From: a bacterium
GTDB taxonomy: Bacteria > SAR324 > XYD2-FULL-50-16
Assembly: GCA_018830885.1 (NCBI GenBank)
Contig: JAHJRI010000217.1
Span: 1-49,264 of the forward strand
Length of the DNA stretch: 49,264 nucleotides
Reading direction: 5' to 3'
Shown: positions 9,241 to 17,355 of the stretch, piece after piece
Numbering within the stretch: position 1 is the first letter of the stretch
Layout of the letters: every line of letters begins with the position of its first letter
Made by a program: the position numbers and the translations under genes
Notes under the pieces: model-generated
What the model was told of the DNA's origin: nothing
Database searches by the model: none
The model's input: the letters and a program-made list of their open reading frames with translations, nothing else

Positions 9241-9294
9241 GCATACCTGCGCGAACTGCAGCGTCCGCTTGAGTTCTGAAGAGGAATCAGAAAG

Positions 9295-9344
9295 GGAGAT
9301 ATCAGAAAGAGGATCCTGTGCGTGATTTCTTTTCCGATATCTCC
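9295..9344. other. 9-bp inverted repeat upstream of the kinase gene
   Basis: GGAGATATC (9295-9303) and GATATCTCC (9336-9344) form a perfect 9-bp stem around a 32-base loop. Inside the loop, AGAAA and TTTCT could extend the stem. A 9-bp direct repeat, ATCAGAAAG, also overlaps the left arm. There is no T-run, so it is not a classic terminator. It ends 37 bases before the kinase start codon, where an operator or leader hairpin would sit. Confidence 0.4.
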
Positions 9345-9381
9345 ATAAAATCATCAAAATACAAATATCTGAATAATCGCA

Positions 9382-11328
9382 ATGTCCAATCAGCCATCTA
9401 AAATCGGCAAATACAAAATCCTGTCTCAAATTGGCGAGGGAGGGATGGGTGCTGTCTTCAAAGCTGAACATCCAACCTTGAACCGGATCGTCATCATCAA
9501 AAAACTGACCAGCGTTGACAGCCAGGATTTTATCGAACGTTTCCGGCGGGAAGCAAAGATAATGATGGATTTTCGAAATGAGAATATTGTCCAGGTATAT
9601 GATCATTTCAAAGAGGGCAGTGCTTATTTCATTGTGATGGAGTGGGTTGATGGTACAAACCTGGAAAGTCTGATTCAGGAAAAACGCTACCTTTCAAATC
9701 AGGCCGCTATCCTGATATTTTCTGAAATCTGCAAAGCGATGAAGTATGCCCATGATCAAATGGTTATTCACCGGGATATCAAACCTGCAAACATCCTGAT
9801 TTCAAATGAGGGGGTCGTTAAACTGGTTGATTTTGGTGTCTCAACGTCACTGGACAACACCGCCGATGAAAACTTGACCAAAGCCGGTATGACAATCGGA
9901 ACCCCCTCATACCTGGCCCCGGAACAAATCGCCAACGCAAAAAACAGGGATAAAAGAACGGATATCTATTCCCTGGGAGTCATGTTCTACGAAATGGTAG
10001 TGGGGAAAAAGCCTTTTCAAGGAGGGTTTACACCGGAAATCATTGCGATGATCGAGAAAGGCAAATACACACTGCCTCGAAAGATCAATCCCAAGATCAG
10101 CCCGTTGATCCAGAAAGTGATCAAAAAGGCCATGCATCACAAGGTGCACAAACGGTATCAAGATCTGGCACACCTGCTGAAAAAGCTTTCCAAACCCCTT
10201 AAAAAATTTCAGACACAGGAAGCTATCAACACAACCATCAAAAACTATCTGGAAGGAAAAGATGATCTTGCAGCTGAATCCAGAAAACGAGCAAAACTGA
10301 GTATTTCAGGCCGGTTGTTCAGAATTGCCCTCGCTCTTGTCCTGATAGCAGCGATTGCAGGCGGAGCAGCTGTCTGGGCTTGGAAAAAGGGATACCACTA
10401 TGAATATCTATACGCCAACGACTACGGCTTGCTGCAGGTGAACATCAAAATCCGTAAACGATACAAGCAATTGGATGAACTTTACCTTAAAACCCTTCTC
10501 TTCTCCGAGAACCAGGGTAGGCTCACACAGCTGAGTGACACTGCATTCAAGTACAGACAGGATCCAGAAGAAGAAGATACATATTACCAAACCCTGACAT
10601 CTGATCAAATCTATCTGAAAGAAGGAAACTACCTGATTTTATTTTATATCGAAAATGAGCAATATCGGCAGAATTTATACCTCGCGCCTCGCGCTCTGCA
10701 GACTAACCGTCATGATACGATAAACGGGCGACAGATTGCGTTTACAGTCGGGACAGCGCCCCAATTACCGGTAAAAATGATCTATAAACTGACTGACAGT
10801 CACACGAATCAGGCCCTGGCCGAGCAAAATGAGGCGATTTCTATTTTCAGAAATAACAGATGGATTAACTGGCAACAGTATATTCAAAACCCGGGTCAAA
10901 TGGAACCGTTCAGATCCGGAGAGCGTTACCGCTTCAGATTCCAATACAAGGGGTACTATTCAAAATACAGCTTTGTCACAATCCAACCGGAGCAGAGTAT
11001 TTTGAAACTCAATATCAGTCTGACACCGTTACCAGGAGAACTTTTTTTAAAATCGAGTGATCCTGACCTTGAGATACGAGTCAACAACAGCACAGCATAT
11101 ATCTCCGGCGAACGAGTCCCCGAGTATAAAAAACTGCCCTCCCTGTCAACAGACTATCAAAAGTTGCTGCTTCCACCGGGGCAGTATTTCTTGACCGTAA
11201 AAAACAGACGTCTGTTTTTTAATGCTATGTCATCAACCCAAAAGCTGAATATCGAGTCCGGCGCAAAAACATATGCCGACTTGAGCATCGATCCGACGGA
11301 TCAATCGGTAAATATATCAATAAAATAA
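9382..11328 (+). CDS. transmembrane Ser/Thr protein kinase (Hanks type)
   Basis: Receptor-like eukaryotic-type protein kinase of 648 residues. Kinase motifs are complete: glycine loop GEGGMG at 18-23, catalytic Lys40, helix-C Glu57, HRD at 130-132 within HRDIKPAN, DFG at 150-152, and APE at 179-181 after an activation loop with Thr residues. One membrane segment follows at about 315-334. The remaining 310 residues should lie outside the inner membrane; they are beta-rich and Tyr/Asn-rich, have no PASTA repeats and match no family I know. The gene begins a run with FHA, VWA-FHA and SixA-type genes, so the FHA domains are the likely phospho-Thr readers. No PP2C phosphatase is visible in the window. 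Confidence 0.93.
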   Translation: MSNQPSKIGKYKILSQIGEGGMGAVFKAEHPTLNRIVIIKKLTSVDSQDFIERFRREAKIMMDFRNENIVQVYDHFKEGSAYFIVMEWVDGTNLESLIQEKRYLSNQAAILIFSEICKAMKYAHDQMVIHRDIKPANILISNEGVVKLVDFGVSTSLDNTADENLTKAGMTIGTPSYLAPEQIANAKNRDKRTDIYSLGVMFYEMVVGKKPFQGGFTPEIIAMIEKGKYTLPRKINPKISPLIQKVIKKAMHHKVHKRYQDLAHLLKKLSKPLKKFQTQEAINTTIKNYLEGKDDLAAESRKRAKLSISGRLFRIALALVLIAAIAGGAAVWAWKKGYHYEYLYANDYGLLQVNIKIRKRYKQLDELYLKTLLFSENQGRLTQLSDTAFKYRQDPEEEDTYYQTLTSDQIYLKEGNYLILFYIENEQYRQNLYLAPRALQTNRHDTINGRQIAFTVGTAPQLPVKMIYKLTDSHTNQALAEQNEAISIFRNNRWINWQQYIQNPGQMEPFRSGERYRFRFQYKGYYSKYSFVTIQPEQSILKLNISLTPLPGELFLKSSDPDLEIRVNNSTAYISGERVPEYKKLPSLSTDYQKLLLPPGQYFLTVKNRRLFFNAMSSTQKLNIESGAKTYADLSIDPTDQSVNISIK

Positions 11329-11340
11329 GCAGGAGTTAGC

Positions 11341-12231
11341 ATGTCAACGCTCATGAGGAAACTTGTTTTTGGCATTATTGGCCTTCTTGCTGGACTTGCC
11401 GCATGGCCGGCTGCAGAATTCATTCTTATCTTACAATCCAGTTTCCCATCCTATCTTGTTTTTACCATGATCCTGGGTGCGATTTTCGGTGCCATTATGG
11501 GTGGGTTTTTTGGCAGTGTGGAAGGGATCACCCTGTCCATTCGATCCCGTATTCTGCCCGGTATCATCACCGGGGTTCTGGTCGGCGCTGTCGGGGGGGC
11601 TATCGGATTTTTGATTGGCCAGGGGGTGCTTTTCCTGATTACCGACATGTTTTTCCATTCCAATAAGACTCTGCAGACATACGGTATCCCCATATCCAGA
11701 ACCATCGGCTGGGGCTTTCTGGGGTTCTTTATTGGAACTGTGGAAGGAATTCGCGCCAGATCCTGGACAAAGGTCAAGGTCGGAATGACAGGGGGTATCG
11801 TGGGCGGACTGCTGGGTGGTTTTGTCATTGAATACCTGCGCATGATTTTCCCTTCTTTTCCATATGCCCGGCTCGTCGGACTCCTGATTCTGGGGTTTCT
11901 GATCGGATTGTTCTATGGCATTTTTGAAAAGCGCTTTTCACAGGGGGTAATCAAATTGCTGAACGGTGCACTGAAAGGAAAGGAGTATCTTCTGGTACAG
12001 AAAACCATCCGCATTGGCACGTCAGGCAAAGCAGACATCCAACTGACAGGGTATAAAAACGTGGCCGATATTCACGCGCTCCTGAAAACCGTTAAAGGAG
12101 AAGTGATCTTAAACACCGTGCAGACAAAAGATCGTGTACTGATAAACGAACTGAAGACTACTGAACAGATGCTGAAATTTGGAGATGTCATTCAAATAGG
12201 GGCTGCAAAATTTTTGTTTTTCTATAAATAA
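11341..12231 (+). CDS. multi-pass membrane protein with C-terminal FHA domain
   Basis: Inner-membrane protein of 296 residues with Gly-rich hydrophobic segments over residues 5-200, probably six or more helices with a repeated Gly-[AG]-x-x-Gly pattern. A cytoplasmic FHA-like domain follows at about 213-296. FHA features are RIGTSGKADIQL after the first strand, HALL where the Ser-x-x-His element lies, and the strand set ending VLINELKTTEQMLKFGDVIQIG. FHA domains bind phospho-Thr peptides, so the kinase upstream (12 bases away) is the natural partner. A good GGAG-like site precedes the ATG. The transmembrane half resembles no named transporter that I can recall. Confidence 0.8.
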   Translation: MSTLMRKLVFGIIGLLAGLAAWPAAEFILILQSSFPSYLVFTMILGAIFGAIMGGFFGSVEGITLSIRSRILPGIITGVLVGAVGGAIGFLIGQGVLFLITDMFFHSNKTLQTYGIPISRTIGWGFLGFFIGTVEGIRARSWTKVKVGMTGGIVGGLLGGFVIEYLRMIFPSFPYARLVGLLILGFLIGLFYGIFEKRFSQGVIKLLNGALKGKEYLLVQKTIRIGTSGKADIQLTGYKNVADIHALLKTVKGEVILNTVQTKDRVLINELKTTEQMLKFGDVIQIGAAKFLFFYK

Positions 12232-12241
12232 GGAGGGATCG

Positions 12242-13669
12242 ATGTTTTTTAAAAGGATATCCATATGGATGCTGTTCATATTAATCGTAACTCCCTGCGC
12301 CATAGCTGACTCGATTCGAATTTCTCAAATCGATTCAGCGAATCTTCTCCTGAACCAGGAAGTAAAACTCTACATCAGTGTGATTGACCCCCAGGGTGAC
12401 GCCATTGAGAATCTTGAAAAAGACCATTTTCTGATCATGGAGTCGGCAAACGGAAGAAAATATACCAAAAGTGCAAAGGTAAACCGGTTCCAAGTTGGCT
12501 CCAACTATGAAACAGGGGTCAACTTTCTACTATTGATCGATAATTCAGAAAGTATGTACTGGACGTTAGAGGGAAAGAAAACCGAGAACAGCAGTCAGAG
12601 AAGAATCACCCATGCGAAAAAAGCAATCAACGCTTTCCTGAAAAGCATTTCCAATCCAAATGACAAGGTGGGTCTGGCTGTCTACAACACAAACTACAAT
12701 CTCCTGTCCGAACCGATCGAGGGAACGGCCCATATGGAGCGGCTTCTGGATAAAGTTGAGCGACCCACTGGGAATGATATTTACTCTGAGATCTATGGCG
12801 GCTTGACTCTGGCTGTGGATGAATTTCAGAAACTGAAAGGCAGAAAGGCAATTATTATTCTCTCTGACGGCGTCAATAACCCTGGTTATCCGCACAGCAA
12901 TCAAATCAACCCCCAATTTGGGCAGAAAGACGTTCCTTTCCAGAAACCCCTTGAGGAACTTCAGCGGGAAGGTATTTCGTTGTATGTTGTCAATTTTGGA
13001 CCCAAAAATGAGAAAAAAGATCGCAATCTGATCAAGATCGCCCAACAATCCGGCGGCGTCACATTTGACGCTCACGATCAGGAGGAACTGCAGACAGTCT
13101 ATCTGAAGATCATGGACCAGATCCTCAAGGAGTATGTCATCAGCTATCGGGCAACCATGGATCCTGCAGAAAAGAAATACGTTCAAGTAAGATACATCAA
13201 TAACAACCAGCAGGCGGCCGCAACCCGTATCTATTTTTCAAGTTCCCTTTTCGGGAATCCTGCCAGGACATTGAACGGGCTTATCTTTTTCGCTTTTGTT
13301 CTCGCATGCCTCTTACTCTGGGTGATTTCAAGACTCAAATTTGAAAGACAGCATACCCAGCCAACCATTGAAGTGATGGATTCAGGACCAGGCAGTCCGT
13401 CAACGAAAATACTGACCCTTGATAATGAGCAAACCATCATCGGCAGTGCCCCCGACTCTCACATGACCATCGCCGGCATCCCGGAAATTGAAAGCCACCA
13501 TGCGACGATTATTTATGATGAAAAAAAGGATCAGTATAAACTGGTTGGAGAAAGCAAACTGATGGTCAACAATCAGTTTGTCACAACAAAAATCCTCGAA
13601 TCGGGGGATTTGATTAATTTGAATGGGATTACTGTTGTATTTGATGAAGGGAGTGAAAAAAATAAATGA
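12242..13669 (+). CDS. exported VWA-domain protein with TM and FHA domain
   Basis: Protein of 475 residues with a signal peptide (MLFILIVTPCAIA). A von Willebrand A domain at about 90-300 keeps the MIDAS motif Asp100-x-Ser102-x-Ser104 in LLIDNSESM, plus the LSDGVNN element. A transmembrane segment lies at about 343-363 and a cytoplasmic FHA domain at about 380-470 (IIGSAPDSHMTI, then SHHATI, then LINLNG). It could therefore bind a ligand outside the membrane and a phosphoprotein inside. The start has a perfect AGGAGG 7 bases upstream. It lies 10 bases after the FHA membrane gene and overlaps the next start codon (ATGA), so co-transcription is likely. The domain calls are seen directly; the link to the kinase is inference. 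Confidence 0.88.
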   Translation: MFFKRISIWMLFILIVTPCAIADSIRISQIDSANLLLNQEVKLYISVIDPQGDAIENLEKDHFLIMESANGRKYTKSAKVNRFQVGSNYETGVNFLLLIDNSESMYWTLEGKKTENSSQRRITHAKKAINAFLKSISNPNDKVGLAVYNTNYNLLSEPIEGTAHMERLLDKVERPTGNDIYSEIYGGLTLAVDEFQKLKGRKAIIILSDGVNNPGYPHSNQINPQFGQKDVPFQKPLEELQREGISLYVVNFGPKNEKKDRNLIKIAQQSGGVTFDAHDQEELQTVYLKIMDQILKEYVISYRATMDPAEKKYVQVRYINNNQQAAATRIYFSSSLFGNPARTLNGLIFFAFVLACLLLWVISRLKFERQHTQPTIEVMDSGPGSPSTKILTLDNEQTIIGSAPDSHMTIAGIPEIESHHATIIYDEKKDQYKLVGESKLMVNNQFVTTKILESGDLINLNGITVVFDEGSEKNK

Positions 13670-14622
13670 AGAAAATAGTCATATTGGACGGATATGCTCT
13701 CAATCCAGGGGATTTGAGTTGGAATGAATTGAGGAAACTCGGGAACTGTACGATCTATGATCGGACGGATCCGGACAGGATTGTCGAAAGAGCGAAAGAG
13801 GCTGAGATTGTTCTTATTAATAAAACCGTCATCGATCGACAATCCTTGTTAAACCTGCCACAACTGAAATACATTGGTGTCATGGCAACCGGAACCAATG
13901 TTGTCGATACTGAATTTGCAAGGGCAAGAGGCATTGTGGTCACTAATGTCAGGAATTATGCAGGGCGTTCTTCATCTCAGATGGTTTTCGCTCTCATACT
14001 TGAATTGACCCACCGAATCGGCCACCACAGCCAGACTGTTTTCAACAATAAATGGTCTGAATCCCAAGATTTCTGTTATTGGGATTATCCACTGATTGAA
14101 CTGGATGGTCTGACCATTGGTATCATTGGATTCGGCGGAATTGGGAAACATGTAGCCACCATTGCAAACGCATTTGGCATGCATGTCCTTGTGAGCACCC
14201 GGACCATCCCTCAACCTGCCCCAGAAGGCATTGAATTCTGCGAATTAGATCCACTTTTTGAGCAGAGCGATATTATTTCCCTGCATTGCCCTCTTACAAA
14301 AGAAACAGAGGGTCTGATCAACACGGATCGATTGGTTCAGATGAAAAACAATGCTTTCCTGATCAACGTTTCACGAGGTCAGCTGGTTGTTGAACAGGCA
14401 TTGGCAGATGCTTTGAACAGTGGTCAAATTGCAGGAGCCGGGCTGGATGTACTGGCAACGGAACCAGCAGATCCGAAGTGCCCGCTTTTGAAATCGAGGA
14501 ACTGCTTTATTACGCCCCATTTCGCTTGGGCAACCCATGCTTCCAGGTCCAGACTGTTGCAGATGGTGGTTTCCAATGTGGCATCCTATCTAGATGGAAA
14601 CCCGCAAAATGTTATCAAGTAA
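13666..14622 (+). CDS. D-isomer specific 2-hydroxyacid dehydrogenase
   Basis: NAD(P)-dependent 2-hydroxyacid dehydrogenase of 318 residues, of the glycerate/hydroxypyruvate reductase-like group. The Rossmann motif GxGxxG is at 155-160 (GFGGIG). The catalytic set is visible as Arg in NVSRGQLV, Glu in LATEPAD and His in ITPHFAWA. The family normally runs 310-340 residues, so this one is complete. Its ATG overlaps the stop of the VWA-FHA gene, which suggests translational coupling. That is odd for a metabolic enzyme beside signalling proteins, and it could be a target of the kinase or simply a passenger. The exact substrate cannot be read from sequence. Confidence 0.92.
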   Translation: MKKIVILDGYALNPGDLSWNELRKLGNCTIYDRTDPDRIVERAKEAEIVLINKTVIDRQSLLNLPQLKYIGVMATGTNVVDTEFARARGIVVTNVRNYAGRSSSQMVFALILELTHRIGHHSQTVFNNKWSESQDFCYWDYPLIELDGLTIGIIGFGGIGKHVATIANAFGMHVLVSTRTIPQPAPEGIEFCELDPLFEQSDIISLHCPLTKETEGLINTDRLVQMKNNAFLINVSRGQLVVEQALADALNSGQIAGAGLDVLATEPADPKCPLLKSRNCFITPHFAWATHASRSRLLQMVVSNVASYLDGNPQNVIK

Positions 14623-14636
14623 GTGATGGTGATTGT

Positions 14637-15098
14637 ATGTCAATCTATCTTGTGCAACATGGCCAGGCATTGCCTGGGAGCATAGATCCTGAAAAGGGGA
14701 TTTCCGCTGAAGGACTTGCCGACACTGAAAGAATAGCAAGTGTCGCCAGGGGCTATCGGGTAAAGGTTCAGAAAATCCTGCACAGCGGGAAAAAACGGGC
14801 CAGGGAGACAGCCGAAGTATTTGCAGAGGCTTTGAAACCCGAAGGAGGTATCGAGATGGTACCGGGATTGAATCCACTGGATGATGTCAGAAAACTAGCT
14901 GCTACCTTGACAAGGTCGGCCGATTTGATGATTGTCGGTCACTTGCCATTTCTGGAGCACCTTACGTCCTGGCTGATCCTGGGAAAAACCGATCAGCCGC
15001 TGTTTAAATTTCAGAATGGGGGGATCGTCTGTCTGGACAAAACCGAAGAAAAGGGACACTGGCATATCAAGTGGACGTTGATGCCACAGATCGACTAG
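14637..15098 (+). CDS. SixA-like histidine phosphatase
   Basis: Small histidine-phosphatase-superfamily protein of 153 residues, the usual SixA length. The start MSIYLVQHG gives the nucleophile His8, and the second catalytic His lies in MIVGHLPFLEHL. SixA removes phosphate from phosphohistidine in phosphorelay and phosphotransferase proteins. The usual RHG is QHG here (Gln7); I believe the same form occurs in other deltaproteobacterial members, but cannot check. I chose the ATG at 14637 because a longer frame from 14478 overlaps the dehydrogenase and lacks the fold. It ends the run and converges on the next gene with 15 bases between stops. Confidence 0.85.
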   Translation: MSIYLVQHGQALPGSIDPEKGISAEGLADTERIASVARGYRVKVQKILHSGKKRARETAEVFAEALKPEGGIEMVPGLNPLDDVRKLAATLTRSADLMIVGHLPFLEHLTSWLILGKTDQPLFKFQNGGIVCLDKTEEKGHWHIKWTLMPQID

Positions 15099-15113
15099 AT
15101 TTTCCCAGTCATT

Positions 15114-16094
15114 TCAGCGAATCAACCTGTTTTTATCATCATAAAACTCCTCCCGAACCACGCTTTCATCGCTATTAAAATAAGTTACGCTCTGCAGGTA
15201 TCCCTTTTGATCAAGTTGTTCTGGAGTATAATCCCGAATCATTTTTATTTTTTCCCCACTTCCATTGTAGAAAAAAACGGTTTTGGACACGCCAAATCGC
15301 CTGATCCCGGTTTCTGTGGGATAAATCTCCTGCCTTGTTTTCTTCCCATTGGCATCAAAATGAAACGTCATTTTCTCTATCTGCTCATCCCTTTTGAACA
15401 CTTCTGTCATGAACCACTCTTCCTTTTTCTTTCTGGACTTGGCGTCAAATGAGAAGATCGATTTATAATACCCCAGTTCATTGGACTCACGATTGACATA
15501 ATCTGTAATCAATTGAACTTTTTCCCCTTGTTCATTAAAAATGGTGATCTGCTGATAAAGCGGGGTAATACCATCCGGATCCGCCGCAAAATAGACGACA
15601 CTTTCGGTCGCTTTCCCGCTTTTCCCAATTTTATCAATCACTTTAGTAATCCTGGAGGATTCAATCTTCTGATCCGTACTGAAGCGCTCGATCCTGTCCA
15701 CCTTGTTTTGCTCGTTCAGGTACAAAACCGTTTTAATTACTTGTTCTTTATGTGTTTTCTCTTGGTTGTGGTGTTTCTCTATCCTGACGGTTCGCCCCTT
15801 TCTATCGAAAAACGAGATATGCATATAGTCACCGATTTGACTCGATTTTTCAGGCGTGAAATATTTTGCGACATGGGTAATGTCTCCGTTTAAACCATAA
15901 TAGCTTATTTTTTTGACACATTGAAGTTCGCGGGCCTTCTGTTCGCTGTAATATCGAGCCTCTCTAACAACGTTTCCAGCATCATCAAAATAGGTGACCT
16001 GCAGATTCTGCCGACTGTCCCGGTCTTCAAAAGCATGAATGGTACTACCGGTAAACAGTATGACAATAATTGCGAGAATATATCGTTTTTTCAT
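15114..16094 (-). CDS. exported beta-repeat protein, unknown
   Basis: Exported protein of 326 residues with a signal peptide (YILAIIVILFTGSTIHA). The mature chain is seven or so imperfect repeats of about 40 residues. Each has a strand of the form [VI]-x-[YF]-[FY]-[ND], a polar turn with Gly or Asp, then [KR]-x-x-[KR]-[IE]-x-x-[FY]. Examples are QVTYFDDAGNVVREARYY, HISFFDRKGRTVRIEKHH and VTYFNSDESVVREEFYDD. The pattern recalls MORN-like or YD-like beta repeats but matches neither exactly. The shorter exported protein at 32939-33742 has similar units. Function is unknown; a periplasmic or surface role is likely. Confidence 0.75.
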   Translation of the reverse strand: MKKRYILAIIVILFTGSTIHAFEDRDSRQNLQVTYFDDAGNVVREARYYSEQKARELQCVKKISYYGLNGDITHVAKYFTPEKSSQIGDYMHISFFDRKGRTVRIEKHHNQEKTHKEQVIKTVLYLNEQNKVDRIERFSTDQKIESSRITKVIDKIGKSGKATESVVYFAADPDGITPLYQQITIFNEQGEKVQLITDYVNRESNELGYYKSIFSFDAKSRKKKEEWFMTEVFKRDEQIEKMTFHFDANGKKTRQEIYPTETGIRRFGVSKTVFFYNGSGEKIKMIRDYTPEQLDQKGYLQSVTYFNSDESVVREEFYDDKNRLIR

Positions 16095-16145
16095 TGGGTC
16101 TGCTTAAAATGATTAGTCAAAACCAGAGCAAAGCCGATAAGCAGC

Positions 16146-16349
16146 TTAATTGCTTAATTCAACCATATCCAGATACAATTGTTGATTTTCCAATCGGTGA
16201 TAGGTCCCATCTTCCTTAATCAGAATGATATAATTGCCATCAATACGAAGTTTTCCTGTTCCGGCTATGGATATATAAAAGACCCGATCCTTTTCATGGG
16301 ATAGTTTGCTGGCCCTGGCAATTTTATACCTGGATTTGAGTAACGCCAT
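16146..16349 (-). CDS. small hypothetical protein
   Basis: A 67-residue frame on the same strand as, and 51 bases upstream of, the beta-repeat gene. It begins MALLKSRYKIARASKL with AGGG about 8 bases before the ATG. Residues of about 22-60 look like a short beta-rich fold (VFYISIAGTGKLRIDGNYIILI). There is no signal peptide and I cannot assign a family. Coding is plausible but not certain, since the length is near the noise level for this region. Confidence 0.45.
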   Translation of the reverse strand: MALLKSRYKIARASKLSHEKDRVFYISIAGTGKLRIDGNYIILIKEDGTYHRLENQQLYLDMVELSN

Positions 16350-17047
16350 GATGAACCCTGTCTAAAAACAAGACAACACCCCAAATTAAATACTCATCAG
16401 AGCCTGTTTCGAGATTGCTGCCGATGATCCTATCCTATTGAATCTAATACTGGTTTAGGCCTAACCGGGTCAATACTGCAGTCAACCAGCCTTCTTCTGA
16501 TAGCAATGCGGCTTAATTACTAAAAGCATCAACTATACCAGTTCACTGTTTTTTATTCAGATTAGCATTTTTAAAGGAAAACCGGATATCGGGTTACCGT
16601 CTCGCAGAAAACAAGCATACGACCTGTTCAAAGGATTTCCCTGTCCTATAAAGTGCTGAAGTTGAAAAGAAAGCTGAATAATCTCATTTTAAAACAGGAT
16701 CGCAGGTCACCAGAATCCCTCAAAAATCCCCAAGGTGATGACCTATCAGCAAAATATTTTGAAAGCCAGCGATCTAAAAGGTACGATCAATGCTTAGTCT
16801 TTGCCAGGATCATTTTCTGCATCAGGTTTGAGACCATGGGAAAACAACTTGAAAAGCCAAATTTGCTTGATAAAACATTTTAATTATTAAATAATAGATG
16901 AGTGCTCACTGGAAATAGGGAGATAAGCAAGAACTGCATTTTGGTTTCGAGAAAAGCCCGGCAACCAACAAATCCGATTGATTATTCGTCAAAAGATCCC
17001 TGAAATCAGCAGTTATTGACAATTTGGGCTTTCCCGAGGGGAATCAT
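16350..17047. other. 700-base region without a confident gene
   Basis: AT-rich stretch between the small minus-strand gene and the plus-strand gene at 17048. One plus frame (16653-16883, 76 residues) is open, but it is Lys/Arg-rich, lacks a ribosome-binding site and shows no fold. The region probably carries promoters for both directions, though I find no hexamer pair good enough to list. Confidence 0.35.
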
Positions 17048-17344
17048 ATGACTATAATACAGAAAATTAATAGCCCTCAATCAGAGTCACCAAAATCGCA
17101 GTCGTATCATTTTTTTAATTTGCCCTTTGATTTCACCAGCTATCAGAAAGAAACGACTATTTGGCAATCAGAAAACCAGAACTTAACGACACACTATCAC
17201 GATTCAATCAGCCTGGTTCCCCCAGCAATAGATGGATTTGGAAAGGATGAACATGTCGACCGCCTTCCATTCATAAGATCCAATGATTTGAATACTGGAA
17301 CAGACAAGCCGGTATCGGCTGTTACCATCAGCAAAACAACATAA
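17048..17344 (+). CDS. small protein upstream of the coiled-coil gene, unknown
   Basis: A 98-residue protein from the ATG at 17048, chosen because GAGGGG lies 7 bases upstream; the frame is open for 24 more bases. It is polar, rich in Ser, Thr, Gln and Asn, and largely without predicted helix, so it may be disordered. No signal peptide, membrane segment or known motif is visible. It ends 11 bases before the large coiled-coil gene, which has no clear ribosome-binding site of its own. Coupled expression and a working partnership are therefore plausible. Function is unknown. Confidence 0.55.
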   Translation: MTIIQKINSPQSESPKSQSYHFFNLPFDFTSYQKETTIWQSENQNLTTHYHDSISLVPPAIDGFGKDEHVDRLPFIRSNDLNTGTDKPVSAVTISKTT

Positions 17345-17355
17345 ATCAATCGACA

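Noticed and set aside
16653..16883. Plus-strand frame of 76 residues
   Set aside because: Lys/Arg-rich, no ribosome-binding site and no recognisable fold; likely chance.
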